DNA of 64,000 nt from Borrelia recurrentis A1. GTDB taxonomy: Bacteria; Spirochaetota; Spirochaetia; Borreliales; Borreliaceae. Below, one piece after another: positions 9,376 through 18,792 of this stretch. Under the pieces are notes generated by a model. It was not told where the DNA came from, searched no databases, and saw only the letters and a list, made by a program, of their open reading frames with translations. The translations under genes and the position numbers were made by a program. The stretch is taken from assembly GCF_000019705.1 (NCBI RefSeq), contig NC_011244.1:248001-312000 (forward strand), given 5' to 3'. Each line of letters opens with the position of its first letter. The stretch's first letter is position 1.

Positions 9376-9404
9376 TTGACATTAACAACAATAAAAAATA
9401 AAAT
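9376..9404 (+). promoter_or_regulatory. Sigma-70 promoter upstream of the small ORF and glpF
   Basis: TTGACA at 9376-9381, a 17-nt spacer and TAAAAT at 9399-9404 form a near-consensus promoter. Transcription would begin near 9411, about 50 nt before the small ORF and 540 nt before glpF. I cannot tell whether it serves glpF, the small ORF or a short RNA. Confidence 0.55.
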
Positions 9405-9460
9405 TTCTATAGCATGAAACAATCCTATATATTTCAATGATCAATTCAGAGGAACATTAA

Positions 9461-9601
9461 ATGGATAATCAATCCGAATTAACCAATTTCAATAACAAAT
9501 TAATATTGCCTAAAACAATAATTAAAATCTTCCCAAAAATAACAATTAATAATTATTTAAACAAAAAATATCAACATAATAAAATTTATAAATCAAAGTA
9601 A
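9461..9601 (+). CDS. Small hypothetical ORF in the glpF leader
   Basis: A 46-codon frame starting ATG at 9461, with AGAGGA about 8 nt upstream and the promoter at 9376-9404 ahead of it. The predicted peptide starts MDNQSELTNF and is basic and asparagine/lysine-rich, as random AT-rich Borrelia DNA would also give. I recognise no family. It may be a translated leader peptide, the remnant of a longer gene, or chance. Support is positional only: promoter, ribosome site and ATG in the right order. Confidence 0.3.
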   Translation: MDNQSELTNFNNKLILPKTIIKIFPKITINNYLNKKYQHNKIYKSK

Positions 9602-9949
9602 AAAATCAACAAATAAAAACTCATATTCTAAAAAAAAGCAAAAAAACTATATGACTTTGTCTATATTAAATTGCATCAATTTTAAAACAATAAATAATAT
9701 CAAAAAACAATGGTCAATCAAAATAAGAATTATATTGAGAGGAATTTTAATCATCAAATGTAAATGTCATATAGTTAAAAGTATTATGAGAGAAAATCAA
9801 ACGATAATAACAAAACATCATCCCTCATACAAAAACAAAATAGTTTGTTTTCTTATTATTATGTTAGTTAAATTACATCAAGCATAATATAAATTATTTA
9901 AAAAAGTTAATCTTAAATTAAGTCTTATCTACAATAAGGAGGTTAAAGT

Positions 9950-10711
9950 ATGGTTTACACAAAAACTCAAGAATTTATTTCAGAATTTTTAGGAACATTT
10001 ATTTTACTCTCAATAGGAACAGGTTCTGTAGCTATGACAACATTATTTCCATCAAACCCCACTATAGCTGGAGAAATAATAAATGGTGGATATACAAATA
10101 TAGTATTTGGATGGGGTTTAGGTGTAACATTTGGGGTTTACACCGCTGCAAAAATCAGTGGCGCTCATCTAAATCCTGCAATCAGTCTTGGACTGGCAAC
10201 CATTGGTAAATTTCCAAAATCAAAACTTTGTTACTATATTCCAGCCCAAATACTTGGAGCATTCTCTGGCACATTAATGACACTTATTGTATTTTATCCC
10301 AAATGGATAGAAATAGATCCTAAATTTGAAATCACCCAGGGAATCATGTCAACTTTTCCCGCTATTCCTGGTTTTTGGCCTGGATTTATTGATCAAATAT
10401 TTGGAACATTTCTATTAATGTTTTTAGTCTTAGTTGTTGGCAAATTTATAAAAGAAGATATTCAAAATCCATTTTTCCCTTTCATTATTGGAGCAATAGT
10501 TATAGCCATTGGAATAAGTTTTGGAGGCATGAATGGTTATGCTATTAACCCAGCAAGAGACTTAGGCCCAAGAATATTATTATTAATAGCTGGATTTAAA
10601 AATCATGGTTTTAACGACATTAATGTACTTATAATCCCCATATTGGGACCTATCATTGGTGCTAACATAGGTGCAATGGTTTATAAACTCACATTAAAAG
10701 ACAAAAAATGA
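9950..10711 (+). CDS. glpF: Glycerol uptake facilitator (aquaglyceroporin)
   Basis: A 253-residue MIP-family channel that lets glycerol diffuse across the inner membrane. Six membrane segments and the two half-helix signatures are present: HLNPAISLG near residue 74 and AINPARDLG near residue 202. The Asp following the second NPAR is the residue that marks glycerol-conducting members. A near-perfect AAGGAGG precedes the ATG. It opens the glp cluster, 64 bp before glpK. The gene is intact, but its usual metabolic partner glpK is frameshifted here, so the benefit of glycerol entry is unclear. Confidence 0.95.
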   Translation: MVYTKTQEFISEFLGTFILLSIGTGSVAMTTLFPSNPTIAGEIINGGYTNIVFGWGLGVTFGVYTAAKISGAHLNPAISLGLATIGKFPKSKLCYYIPAQILGAFSGTLMTLIVFYPKWIEIDPKFEITQGIMSTFPAIPGFWPGFIDQIFGTFLLMFLVLVVGKFIKEDIQNPFFPFIIGAIVIAIGISFGGMNGYAINPARDLGPRILLLIAGFKNHGFNDINVLIIPILGPIIGANIGAMVYKLTLKDKK

Positions 10712-10775
10712 TTGTAAATACAAATAATAATATTGACTATAACACAATAATAAAGGAAAAGGAGAAAAAATTATT

Positions 10776-12265
10776 ATGAAATATATTTTATCCATAGATC
10801 AAGGAACAACTAGCTCAAGAGCAATAATCTTTGACAGAAATGCAAATATAAAAGGATTTGCACAAAAAGACTTTAAACAAATTTATCCTCATCCAAGTTG
10901 GGTTGAACACAATCCAAATGAAATATGGAGTTCTCTACTAGAAATAATATCAGAAGCATTAGCAAATGCACGAACTCATCCTAATGAAATTGCAACAATC
11001 GGAATTACAAATCAAAGAGAAACAACTATTATTTGGGATCGCTATACAGGACAACCAATTTATAACGCAATAGTTTGGCAAGACAGAAGAACAGCAAAAA
11101 TTTGTGATGAACTTAAAACACAGGGCAAAGACAAAATTTTCTTAGAAAAAACAGGTCTTGTACTAGATCCTTATTTTAGTGGAACAAAAATAAAATGGAT
11201 ACTAGATAATGTTTCACAAGCGAGAGAACGAGCAGAAAAAGGAGAATTATGTTTTGGCACAATAGATACTTGGATAATTTGGAATCTTACTAAAGGTAAA
11301 ATACATATTACGGATTATTCAAATGCATCAAGAACTTTACTTTTAAATATTAATTCTCTTAATTGGGATGACGATCTACTACAAATCTTAAACATTCCAA
11401 AATCAATCTTACCTGAACTTAAACAAAGTTCAGAAATATATGGAAAAATTGACTCTTCCATAATGGGAACAGAAATCAATATTTCAGGCATTGCAGGAGA
11501 CCAATTTGCAGCAACATTTGGACAATCATGTCTTCAAAAAGGAATGGCAAAAAACACTTATGGCACCGGTTGTTTTACTACAGTTAATATAGGACATAAA
11601 CCTATAATCAATGAACAAAAAATATTAACATCAATTGCATGGGTAAAAAAAATATAACAACTTATGTTTTTGAAGGAAGTATTTTCATTGGCGGAGCTGT
11701 AATTCAATGGCTAAGAGATAATTTAGAACTATTTAAAAAAAGCAGCGATGCAGAAATACTAGCTGCCTCAGTAAATAATAATGGGGGTATCTATTTCGTA
11801 CCAGCATTTGTAGGCCTTGGAACACCACATTGGGACCCTTATGCCAGAGGAACAATTATTGGACTTACAAGAAGTTCAACAAAAGAACACATTACAAGAG
11901 CTGCACTTGAAAGCATTGCTTTTCAAAGCTTTGATGTATTAACTGAAATGAAAAATTCAATTAAAGGTTTTGATATTAAAGAACTAAGGGTTGATGGTAA
12001 AGCTAGTCAAAATAATTTACTCATGCAATTTCAAGCTAATATTTTACAATGTAATGTTGTAAGACCAAAAATCACAGAAACAACAGCTCTTGGAGCTGCA
12101 TATTTGGCAGGACTTGCCATAGGATATTGGGAAAATACAGAAGAGATTACAAGTCTTTGGAAATCAGATAAAATATTTGAACCTTTAATGAAACAAAGTC
12201 AAAGGGAAGATTTGATTTATAATTGGCATAAAGCCATAAATAGGGCAAGATCTTGGATTGAATAA
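10776..12265 (+). pseudogene. glpK: Glycerol kinase, frameshifted
   Basis: Glycerol kinase (FGGY family) converts glycerol to glycerol-3-phosphate with ATP. The first frame, 10776-11657, carries the ATP-binding start ([17 protein letters not shown]), the glycerol-site stretch [11 protein letters not shown], and [13 protein letters not shown] with GTGCF. It ends abruptly after TSIAW at TAA. The rest of the protein ([36 protein letters not shown]) continues in another frame, 11639-12265. Restoring one base in GGGT plus A8 at 11640-11651 gives a 496-residue protein of normal length. The defect is therefore a single-base loss, either a real mutation or a homopolymer sequencing error. As written, the product is cut at residue 293 and would be inactive. 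Confidence 0.88.
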
Positions 12266-12304
12266 TCAATCATTAATTATAATAACATTTAAAGTTAAGT
12301 GATA

Positions 12305-12334
12305 TTGATTAAATTATAGATTAAAATATATAGA
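12305..12334 (+). promoter_or_regulatory. Possible promoter for glpT
   Basis: TTGATT (12305-12310), an 18-nt spacer and TATAGA (12329-12334) lie 56 bp before the glpT start. The match is moderate, and in AT-rich DNA such sites arise by chance. It would let glpT-glpQ be expressed independently of the broken glpK. Confidence 0.3.
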
Positions 12335-12389
12335 ATTAATATTAAAGAAATGGAATTAATAAATTACAAAAAAATGGAGATGTTAAATT

Positions 12390-13745
12390 ATGAAAAAGAT
12401 ATTTAATTTTCTAAAACCAGCGCCTCACATACAAAGAGTAGACAAGGAATTAGAAGAATCATTATATAAAAAATTAAGATTACAAATATTTCTTTCAATA
12501 ATTATTGGATATGCTGGATTCTATTTAACAAGAAAGATTTTTTCATTTGTAATGCCAGAACTTGAAAAAGAAGGTTTAAATAAAAGTCAACTAGGAATCA
12601 TTTTATCTGGAGTTTCAATTGCATATGGATTTTCTAAATTCATTATGGGAAATGTCTCAGATCGCAGTAATCCTAGATATTTTCTATCACTAGGATTATC
12701 CTTAACAGCAGCAATAAGTATTACATTTGGACTATTGCCATGGAGCTCAATTGATACCTCAATTGCTATAGTATTAATGTTCATTTTAATGTTTGCAAAT
12801 GGATGGATTCAAGGCATGGGATGGCCAGCATGTGGAAGAACAATAGTTCATTGGTGGTCAAAAAAAGAAAGGGGAATAATTGTTGCTACTTGGAATGTAT
12901 CTCATAATATAGGAGCAGGAATAGCTGGAATAATATCTGCACAAGCTTTATTTTACTTTAATGAATGGCAAGCCGTACTTTATGTACCAGCATTTATAGT
13001 AATAATAATTGCAATCTTTGTATTAATGACACTAAAAGACACTCCTCAATCTGTAGGATTACCCCCAATTGAAGAATATAAAAACGATTATCCTGATAAC
13101 CATACAGAAGATGCAGAAAAAGAACTTAATGCAAAAGAAATATTTATCAAACATGTACTTAATAATAAGCTACTATGGTATATAGCCATTGCTAATGCAT
13201 TTGTATATTTTATAAGATATGGAATACTAGATTGGGCACCAACATATCTTGCACAGGTTAGAAACTTTTCTATAAAAAATTCAGGATGGGCATATTCCCT
13301 TTATGAATTTTCAGCTATCCCTGGAACACTACTTGCCGGATGGATGTCTGATAAGGTATTTAATGGAAGAAGGTCTGAGACTGGAATAATATTTATGACT
13401 GCCACCCTTATTGCAATAATTATATATTGGCAATTACCAGAAAATACTCCAACACTTACAACCGTTTTACTAGCAATAATAGGATTTTTAATCTATGGAC
13501 CTGTTATGCTTATAGGTCTTCATGCACTCGATCTTGCACCTAAAAAAGCTGCTGGTACTGCTGTAGGATTTACGGGATTATTTGGATATATAGGAGGCTC
13601 TGTTACTGCTAGTGCCATTACAGGTTTTGTATTGCAATACTTTAGTTGGGACGTTTATTTCTATTTATTGATGATTTCATGCATATTTGCAATAACATTT
13701 ATAGCATTAACATTGAAAAAAGAAAAAAACAATAAAAATAAATAA
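12390..13745 (+). CDS. glpT: Glycerol-3-phosphate transporter
   Basis: A 451-residue major facilitator of the organophosphate:phosphate antiporter type, importing glycerol-3-phosphate in exchange for phosphate. Twelve membrane segments are visible. Family landmarks include YAGFYLTRKIFSFVMPEL near the first segment, the GNVSDRSNPRYF loop between segments 2 and 3, and GMGWPACGRTIVHWW in the middle of the N-half. A ribosome site GGAG precedes the ATG. Together with glpQ it is a relapsing-fever-group marker, absent from Lyme borreliae. The gene is intact and sits 124 bp after glpK and 85 bp before glpQ. With glpK and glpD broken, this transporter would supply glycerol-3-phosphate for lipid synthesis. 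Confidence 0.93.
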   Translation: MKKIFNFLKPAPHIQRVDKELEESLYKKLRLQIFLSIIIGYAGFYLTRKIFSFVMPELEKEGLNKSQLGIILSGVSIAYGFSKFIMGNVSDRSNPRYFLSLGLSLTAAISITFGLLPWSSIDTSIAIVLMFILMFANGWIQGMGWPACGRTIVHWWSKKERGIIVATWNVSHNIGAGIAGIISAQALFYFNEWQAVLYVPAFIVIIIAIFVLMTLKDTPQSVGLPPIEEYKNDYPDNHTEDAEKELNAKEIFIKHVLNNKLLWYIAIANAFVYFIRYGILDWAPTYLAQVRNFSIKNSGWAYSLYEFSAIPGTLLAGWMSDKVFNGRRSETGIIFMTATLIAIIIYWQLPENTPTLTTVLLAIIGFLIYGPVMLIGLHALDLAPKKAAGTAVGFTGLFGYIGGSVTASAITGFVLQYFSWDVYFYLLMISCIFAITFIALTLKKEKNNKNK

Positions 13746-13830
13746 TAATAGTTATGTTAACAATGAAAGCTTAAGAATGAAATATATTATAATATATTCA
13801 TCAAAATATAAGTTATGAGAGGTTAAATTA

Positions 13831-14832
13831 ATGAAATTCAAATTAATAATGTTTGCAATAAGTACTGTTCTTATCATTTCTTGTGCAAAAGAAAATGCAA
13901 AAATAAATAAAAAATCAGCATTAATTATAGCTCACAGAGGTGCAAGCGGATATTTACCAGAACATACATTAGAAGCCAAAGCATACGCTCATGCCTTAGG
14001 CGCTGATTATATAGAACAAGATATTGTTTTAACAAAAGATGATATCCCTATAGTAATGCACGATCCTGAACTAGATACAACAACAAATGTTGCAAAGCTG
14101 TTTCCAGGAAGAGCTAGAGAAAACGGAAAATATTATTCCGTCGATTTCACATTAGCAGAAATCAAATCACTAAGCCTTAGCGAAAGATTTGATCCTGAAA
14201 CACAACAACCAATATACCCTAACCGTTTTCCTGCAACAGAATATGATTTTAAAATTCCAACCCTAGAAGAAGAAATAAAATTCATACAAGGACTAAACAA
14301 AAGCACAGGGAAAAATATTGGTATTTATCCTGAAATCAAAAAACCACTATGGCATAAACAACAAGGTAAAGACATATCTAAAATAGTAATAGACATTCTA
14401 AATAAATATGGATACAAATCAAAAGAAGATAAAATTTATCTTCAAACATTTGATTTTGACGAAATAAAAAGAATAAGAGAAGAACTTGGATATCAGGGAA
14501 AATTGATAATGCTTGTTGGAGAAAATGACTGGGAAGAAGCACCAACAGATTATGAATACATTAAATCAGAAGAAGGTATGGCTGAGGTTGCAAAATATGC
14601 TGACGGAATTGGACCTTGGATACCCCAAATCATTATTAATGGGCAAATCACAGGTCTTATAAGTTTAGCTCATAAATATAACATGCAGGTTTATCCTTAC
14701 ACGTTTAGAATTGATGCATTGCCTTCATATGTAAAAGATCCAAATGAATTATTAGAATTGTTATTTATAAAAGCTAAAGTAGATGGTCTATTTACAGACT
14801 TTGTTGATATATCAATAAAGTTTATGCAATAA
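13831..14832 (+). CDS. glpQ: Glycerophosphodiester phosphodiesterase
   Basis: GlpQ hydrolyses deacylated phospholipids to glycerol-3-phosphate plus an alcohol; in relapsing-fever Borrelia it is a known serological antigen. The 333-residue protein begins with a lipoprotein-type signal (residues 1-17, lipobox LIISC at 14-18), so it is probably membrane-anchored outside the cytoplasm. The GDPD core shows AHRGASGYLPEHT (catalytic His near residue 33, with the partner His, Glu and Asp in IEQDIVLTKDD and VMHDPELD). A TATAAT at 13788-13793 and GAGAGG before the ATG suggest its own expression signals. No defect seen. It follows glpT and precedes the broken glpD. Confidence 0.95.
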   Translation: MKFKLIMFAISTVLIISCAKENAKINKKSALIIAHRGASGYLPEHTLEAKAYAHALGADYIEQDIVLTKDDIPIVMHDPELDTTTNVAKLFPGRARENGKYYSVDFTLAEIKSLSLSERFDPETQQPIYPNRFPATEYDFKIPTLEEEIKFIQGLNKSTGKNIGIYPEIKKPLWHKQQGKDISKIVIDILNKYGYKSKEDKIYLQTFDFDEIKRIREELGYQGKLIMLVGENDWEEAPTDYEYIKSEEGMAEVAKYADGIGPWIPQIIINGQITGLISLAHKYNMQVYPYTFRIDALPSYVKDPNELLELLFIKAKVDGLFTDFVDISIKFMQ

Positions 14833-14865
14833 AACCATAATTTTAATAAGGAGAATATCTCATTT

Positions 14866-16430
14866 ATGCTAGAACATAAAAAAAAAGTATTGGGGGATAT
14901 TGATAATCAAGACTTTGACTTAATAATAATTGGTGGAGGAGCAACAGGCCTTGGCATTAGTGTAGATTCGATTACAAGAGGATATAAAACTTTACTTATA
15001 GAAAAAAATGACTATGCTAAAGGCACACATCTTCTCGATCAACTAAATTAATACATGGGGGCGTAAGATATTTAGCACAATTTAACTTACCCTTGGTAAA
15101 AGAGGCTTTATATGAACAAGCTTTGCTTGAAATAAATGCCCCTCACATAGTAAATAAACGTGCATTTATTACGCCCATGTATAATATTTCAAGTATTCCT
15201 TATTACTATTTAGGGCTCAGTTGGTATCACAACCTTCTTGGCAAACATAAAAAACACAAGTATAAAACAAAATTGCTATCAAAATCAGAAACAATAAAAA
15301 AAATACCAAACATTAAAACCAAAGGTCTTAAATGTTCTGTTTTATACTATGATGACTCGTTTGATGATGTCAGAATGGCAATTAGCATGCTTAGAACTTT
15401 TATTAATAAAGGAGGAAATGCTTTTAATTATACAGAACTTACACAATTTATCAAAAAAAACGGTAAAATATCTGGTGCTATTATTCGAGACACAATAACT
15501 GGCAAACAAGTTACTGTTAAGAGTAAATGCATAATAAATGCAACGGGAATCTTTTCAGATAAAATTAGGAAATTAGATGACATTAATGCTTCTAATATCA
15601 TAAAACCTTCTCAAGGAACTCATCTGATAATCAAAAAAGAAAAACTAAATACACAATATGCAATGCTAATGCCTAAGATAGCTGATAAGAGAATTTTATT
15701 CACCGTACCTTGGTATGATGTCATTATCTGTGGAAGTACAGATATAGCAATAGATAAAATCGAAGAAGAACCCAAAAGATTAGACAGTGAAATTGAATTT
15801 TTATTAAACAATATGAATAATTATTTAAATATTAAAATAAACAGAAATGATATTCTAAGCACATATGCAGGAATTAGACCATTAATAACAGACCCTAAAG
15901 GACAACAAAACACATCCAAAATATCAAGAAATGAAAAAATATTCATATCAAACTCAAATCTCATCACAATTGCCGGGGGTAAATACACTACCTATAGAAA
16001 GATGGCTGAAAAAGCTTTAACAAAAGCAATAAACGAAAATTTAATACCTGCAGCAATGCCAATAACAGAAAATTTAAAAATACACGGATATATGCAACGA
16101 GAAAAAATCAACAAAATACCAGAACACTTTAGAGTCTATGGAAGCGATTTTCAATATTTAAGTAAAATGAAAGAATTTAAAAATAAAATTCATAAAGAAT
16201 TACCATTAAATGAAGCTCAAATAATTTTTGCCATTGAATTTGAACAAGCAAAAACCATTGAAGATGTTTTATCCAGAAGAACAAGAGCACTACTCCTCAA
16301 TGCAAAAGCAACAATCGAAGCTACACCAAAAGTTGCTGAAATTATGATGCATAAACTTGGCAAATCTGAAACTTGGAAAAATGAGCAAATCAAAAACTTT
16401 AAAAAAGTAGCAAAAAAATATTTAATCTAA
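14866..16430 (+). pseudogene. glpD: Glycerol-3-phosphate dehydrogenase, frameshifted
   Basis: GlpD is the FAD enzyme that oxidises glycerol-3-phosphate to dihydroxyacetone phosphate for glycolysis. The first frame, 14866-15051, has the FAD-binding IIIGGGATGLGI and ends after YAKGT. The expected next block, SSRSTKLIHGGVRYLAQFNL, is present two bases out of frame. The repeat CACACA at 15024-15029 should be CACA: deleting one CA restores a continuous 520-residue protein. The rest of the gene reads open to 16430, including IAGGKYTTYRKMAE near the C-terminal part. As written the product is only 61 residues. Because the change is a dinucleotide unit, ordinary homopolymer sequencing error is a weaker explanation than for glpK. 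AAGGAG precedes the start. Confidence 0.9.
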
Positions 16431-16432
16431 TC

Positions 16433-16465
16433 AAAGGAGGATATAGTCATATCCTCCTTTATTTT
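16433..16465. terminator. Bidirectional rho-independent terminator after glpD
   Basis: A perfect 12-bp stem (16433-16444 with 16449-16460) closes on the 4-nt loop AGTC and is followed by ATTTTT on the plus strand. It ends the glp cluster 2 nt after the glpD stop codon. Runs of A before it allow use from the opposite direction, where the yaaR-like gene ends at 16527. Confidence 0.85.
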
Positions 16466-16526
16466 TAAATCTATAAATATCATTACATTACTACAAATAT
16501 TAATTAAATATCAAAATAAACTTGGG

Positions 16527-17021
16527 TCATCTAAATAAATTTACAAGCAATCCTTGAATTTCTTCAAGACTGCTTAAAAGCTTAAATTGAGAAATCTGAT
16601 TTTGCAAAACAGAATAAGCAAATTTATCAAGCTTTTCATTAATAATTTTAATAATACGGTATTTAGGTCTCTTAAATTCACCATTCCTACCTCCTTTTTG
16701 CTCTTTAAGCGAAATAGAATTGGATAAAACAACAGATAAAAATTCACCTATAGTTTTTTTATAAAAAATAACATTCTGACGCGAAGGTTCGCTTAACAAC
16801 TTTTCACCAATATCGTTAATTTCAGCTAACATATCTTTAATTAACTCAAGATTAAATTCACCATTTTCAAAAACAATCAAATGTTTATCTTCTTTTACAA
16901 GTTCAGATTTAAATATTGCAGAAAAAATATTTGTTTTACTAGAATTAATTTTTTTCTTAGAAGCCTTATAGTCTTTTAAATCAAGATTAAAAGCACCTGA
17001 AACTAAATTATCAATCTTCAT
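16527..17021 (-). CDS. YaaR-family (DUF327) protein
   Basis: A 164-residue soluble protein. The C-terminal part matches the Bacillus YaaR pattern as I remember it: EINDIGEKLLSEPSRQNVIFYKKTI, then IIKIINEKLDKF and the ending SLEEIQGLLVNLF. The function of the family is not established. Its start overlaps the last 11 bp of the bactofilin gene, and bactofilin directly abuts an M23 peptidase gene, so all three are probably translated from one message. The position corresponds to BB0244. A poorly conserved ~35-residue N-terminus precedes the domain. Confidence 0.7.
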   Translation of the reverse strand: MKIDNLVSGAFNLDLKDYKASKKKINSSKTNIFSAIFKSELVKEDKHLIVFENGEFNLELIKDMLAEINDIGEKLLSEPSRQNVIFYKKTIGEFLSVVLSNSISLKEQKGGRNGEFKRPKYRIIKIINEKLDKFAYSVLQNQISQFKLLSSLEEIQGLLVNLFR

Positions 17022-17562
17022 CCATCTTTCTCACATCATTAAATAAATATTTATCATTTTCACGAACACAAGTCTCCTTGTTTCGATTTTCCCATTTCAT
17101 TCCCTTATTAACCTCAATCAAAATATTTTCATCAACTTTATAAGATCCTGTATAAATCAATACATCTCTCTCGGAAAAATTAAGACTTCCTATCCCAACA
17201 TTCATATATCCATCAATAATTGCACCCTCTTCAACTTCAATTGACTTGCATGAAATATTACCAATAATGCAACCTGACTGAAAAACTTTAATTTTATTAT
17301 TAGCATGCACATTGCCAAACACTATCCCAGAAACAACAACCTCATTTGCATTAATATTTGATTTAACACGCCCTGTATCCCCAATTACAACCCTTTTAGT
17401 AGAATTAATAGTACCCAAAAAATCACCATCAACTCGAATAAAATTACTTGAAACCAATTCTCCTTTAAAAAAATCGCCTTTCCCAACAATTGTCTTAACT
17501 TCATCACTCAATAAAGACGATCCAACCTTTCTATCTCTTTTAATAACCAATAAATTTAACAT
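17011..17562 (-). CDS. Bactofilin family protein
   Basis: A 183-residue protein with a central bactofilin beta-helix (residues ~30-125), shown by repeating short hydrophobic turns such as FIRVDGDFLGTINSTKRVVIG and SCKSIEVEEGAIIDGYMN, flanked by polar tails. Bactofilins form cytoskeletal filaments that recruit cell-wall enzymes. The stop codon of the upstream M23 peptidase gene touches its ATG directly, and it overlaps the YaaR-like gene downstream. The pairing of a bactofilin with an M23 endopeptidase gene is common in curved or helical bacteria, so a role in cell shape is a reasonable inference. Confidence 0.88.
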   Translation of the reverse strand: MLNLLVIKRDRKVGSSLLSDEVKTIVGKGDFFKGELVSSNFIRVDGDFLGTINSTKRVVIGDTGRVKSNINANEVVVSGIVFGNVHANNKIKVFQSGCIIGNISCKSIEVEEGAIIDGYMNVGIGSLNFSERDVLIYTGSYKVDENILIEVNKGMKWENRNKETCVRENDKYLFNDVRKMDED

Positions 17563-18588
17563 CTATTTAGAAGCTCCCGTAGCCAAATTTAAATACATAT
17601 CAGGATTTACAACTTGAGATCCTATGCGAACTTCATAATGAAGATGTGGACCTGTAGAATATCCTGTTTGTCCCAAAAAACCAATAACTTGACCCTTTCT
17701 CACATAAGAACCCTTTGAAATATTCAATCTAGACATGTGTGCATAAAGCGTTGAAAGTCCATATTTATGTTTAATTTGGACAAAATTACCATAACCTGTC
17801 ACTTGATAACTAGCTCTTACAACCTCACCATCAGCCGCCGCAACAATGGCTGTTCCAATCCTAACCCCTGCAATATCTATTCCCTTATGAATATACCACT
17901 GTCTAGTAAAAGGCTCAATAGCTGGACCAAAATGCAACGAGACAATACCATTTCCTTTAATAATAGGCCAAAGCGAAGGAATATCATTCAATAATTTATT
18001 TTGAGAATGAAGCAATCTAACTATATTCTTAAGAGGCGAAATTGACCCCTCAATCGTGTTCTTAACATTCTTAAGATCATTTAATTCCTTAAACGAATTG
18101 GCTTCTAACATTTGTAAATCAATAAAATCTGCAAGATCTCCATCTAATTTACTTCTATTCAAACCAACATTATTCTCCTTGATTCTTAAAGAAGAACTAA
18201 GTTCATCTAAAACTTTAGAAAAATTATTAGAAACAGAATTAATCTCCACAACTGTATTTCTAAAATCCTCAATCTCAGACTCTGCAAGTGCATAATTTTT
18301 TTCAGTAGAATTAACAATAGATTTAAGAGTAACATAATTAACAGCAAGAAAAATAAATCCTATAAAAATTACAAAGAAAAATACACAAAATAAAAATAAA
18401 GTAAAAAAAGAAATCTTTATATTCTTGACATTCCCTCTAACATGAGGAATAATCATAAAGCTAATATTTTGTTTAAAAAAAGAACAAACATGACTCAAAA
18501 ATTTAAAAAAAGAACTAAAAATTGTAAAAAAGATCCTATCTAATTTTTTCAAAAATGATAAAATTCTAAAACCTCTTTTATCTTTCAT
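17563..18588 (-). CDS. Membrane-anchored M23 (LytM) peptidase
   Basis: A 341-residue protein with a cytoplasmic N-terminus of about 55 residues, one strong membrane segment (residues ~58-85), a coiled-coil stalk (~90-185) and a periplasmic LytM/M23 domain. The zinc-site motifs are complete: HKGIDIAG, LSTLYAHMS and GPHLHYEVRIG. M23 enzymes cut peptidoglycan cross-links; those with a coiled-coil stalk can also act as scaffolds, but the intact motif argues for activity. GAGGG precedes the ATG. It heads the minus-strand unit with bactofilin and the YaaR-like protein. Confidence 0.92.
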   Translation of the reverse strand: MKDKRGFRILSFLKKLDRIFFTIFSSFFKFLSHVCSFFKQNISFMIIPHVRGNVKNIKISFFTLFLFCVFFFVIFIGFIFLAVNYVTLKSIVNSTEKNYALAESEIEDFRNTVVEINSVSNNFSKVLDELSSSLRIKENNVGLNRSKLDGDLADFIDLQMLEANSFKELNDLKNVKNTIEGSISPLKNIVRLLHSQNKLLNDIPSLWPIIKGNGIVSLHFGPAIEPFTRQWYIHKGIDIAGVRIGTAIVAAADGEVVRASYQVTGYGNFVQIKHKYGLSTLYAHMSRLNISKGSYVRKGQVIGFLGQTGYSTGPHLHYEVRIGSQVVNPDMYLNLATGASK

Positions 18589-18792
18589 TACAAACCCTCA
18601 CCATAACATCAATCAATAAAATTTAAACATAAAAAACTTATAAGATTTAACTTAATGTTGAACATTCAATGATACCATCAAATTAAAAAATTTACCCTTA
18701 AGTATAATACTCTCTTAATTAAATTATAAATTATTTCTATAAACGTAACAGAAATATCAAAAATATACATAAATGATTTACTATTATATACA

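Larger units (their letters stand above)
9245..9949. other. 705-bp AT-rich region between dck and glpF
   Basis: This is the longest stretch without a recognised gene. It contains a good promoter (9376-9404), a 46-codon open frame with a ribosome site (9461-9601), and otherwise very AT-rich sequence. A second open frame of 78 codons at 9651-9887 has no ribosome site and no recognisable content. An 11-bp inverted repeat (9645-9655 and 9766-9776) is about what chance gives in such DNA. No terminator is visible. The region is probably the long 5' leader of glpF; a decayed gene is possible. Confidence 0.6.

Noticed and set aside
9645-9776. An 11-bp inverted repeat (9645-9655 with 9766-9776) in the region before glpF, possible large stem-loop.
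   Set aside because: In 700 bp of such AT-rich DNA about one 11-bp inverted repeat is expected by chance, the arms are 110 nt apart, and no terminator or known motif goes with it.
9651-9887. A 78-codon open frame before glpF.
   Set aside because: No ribosome site, no recognisable domain, and codon content like random AT-rich DNA.
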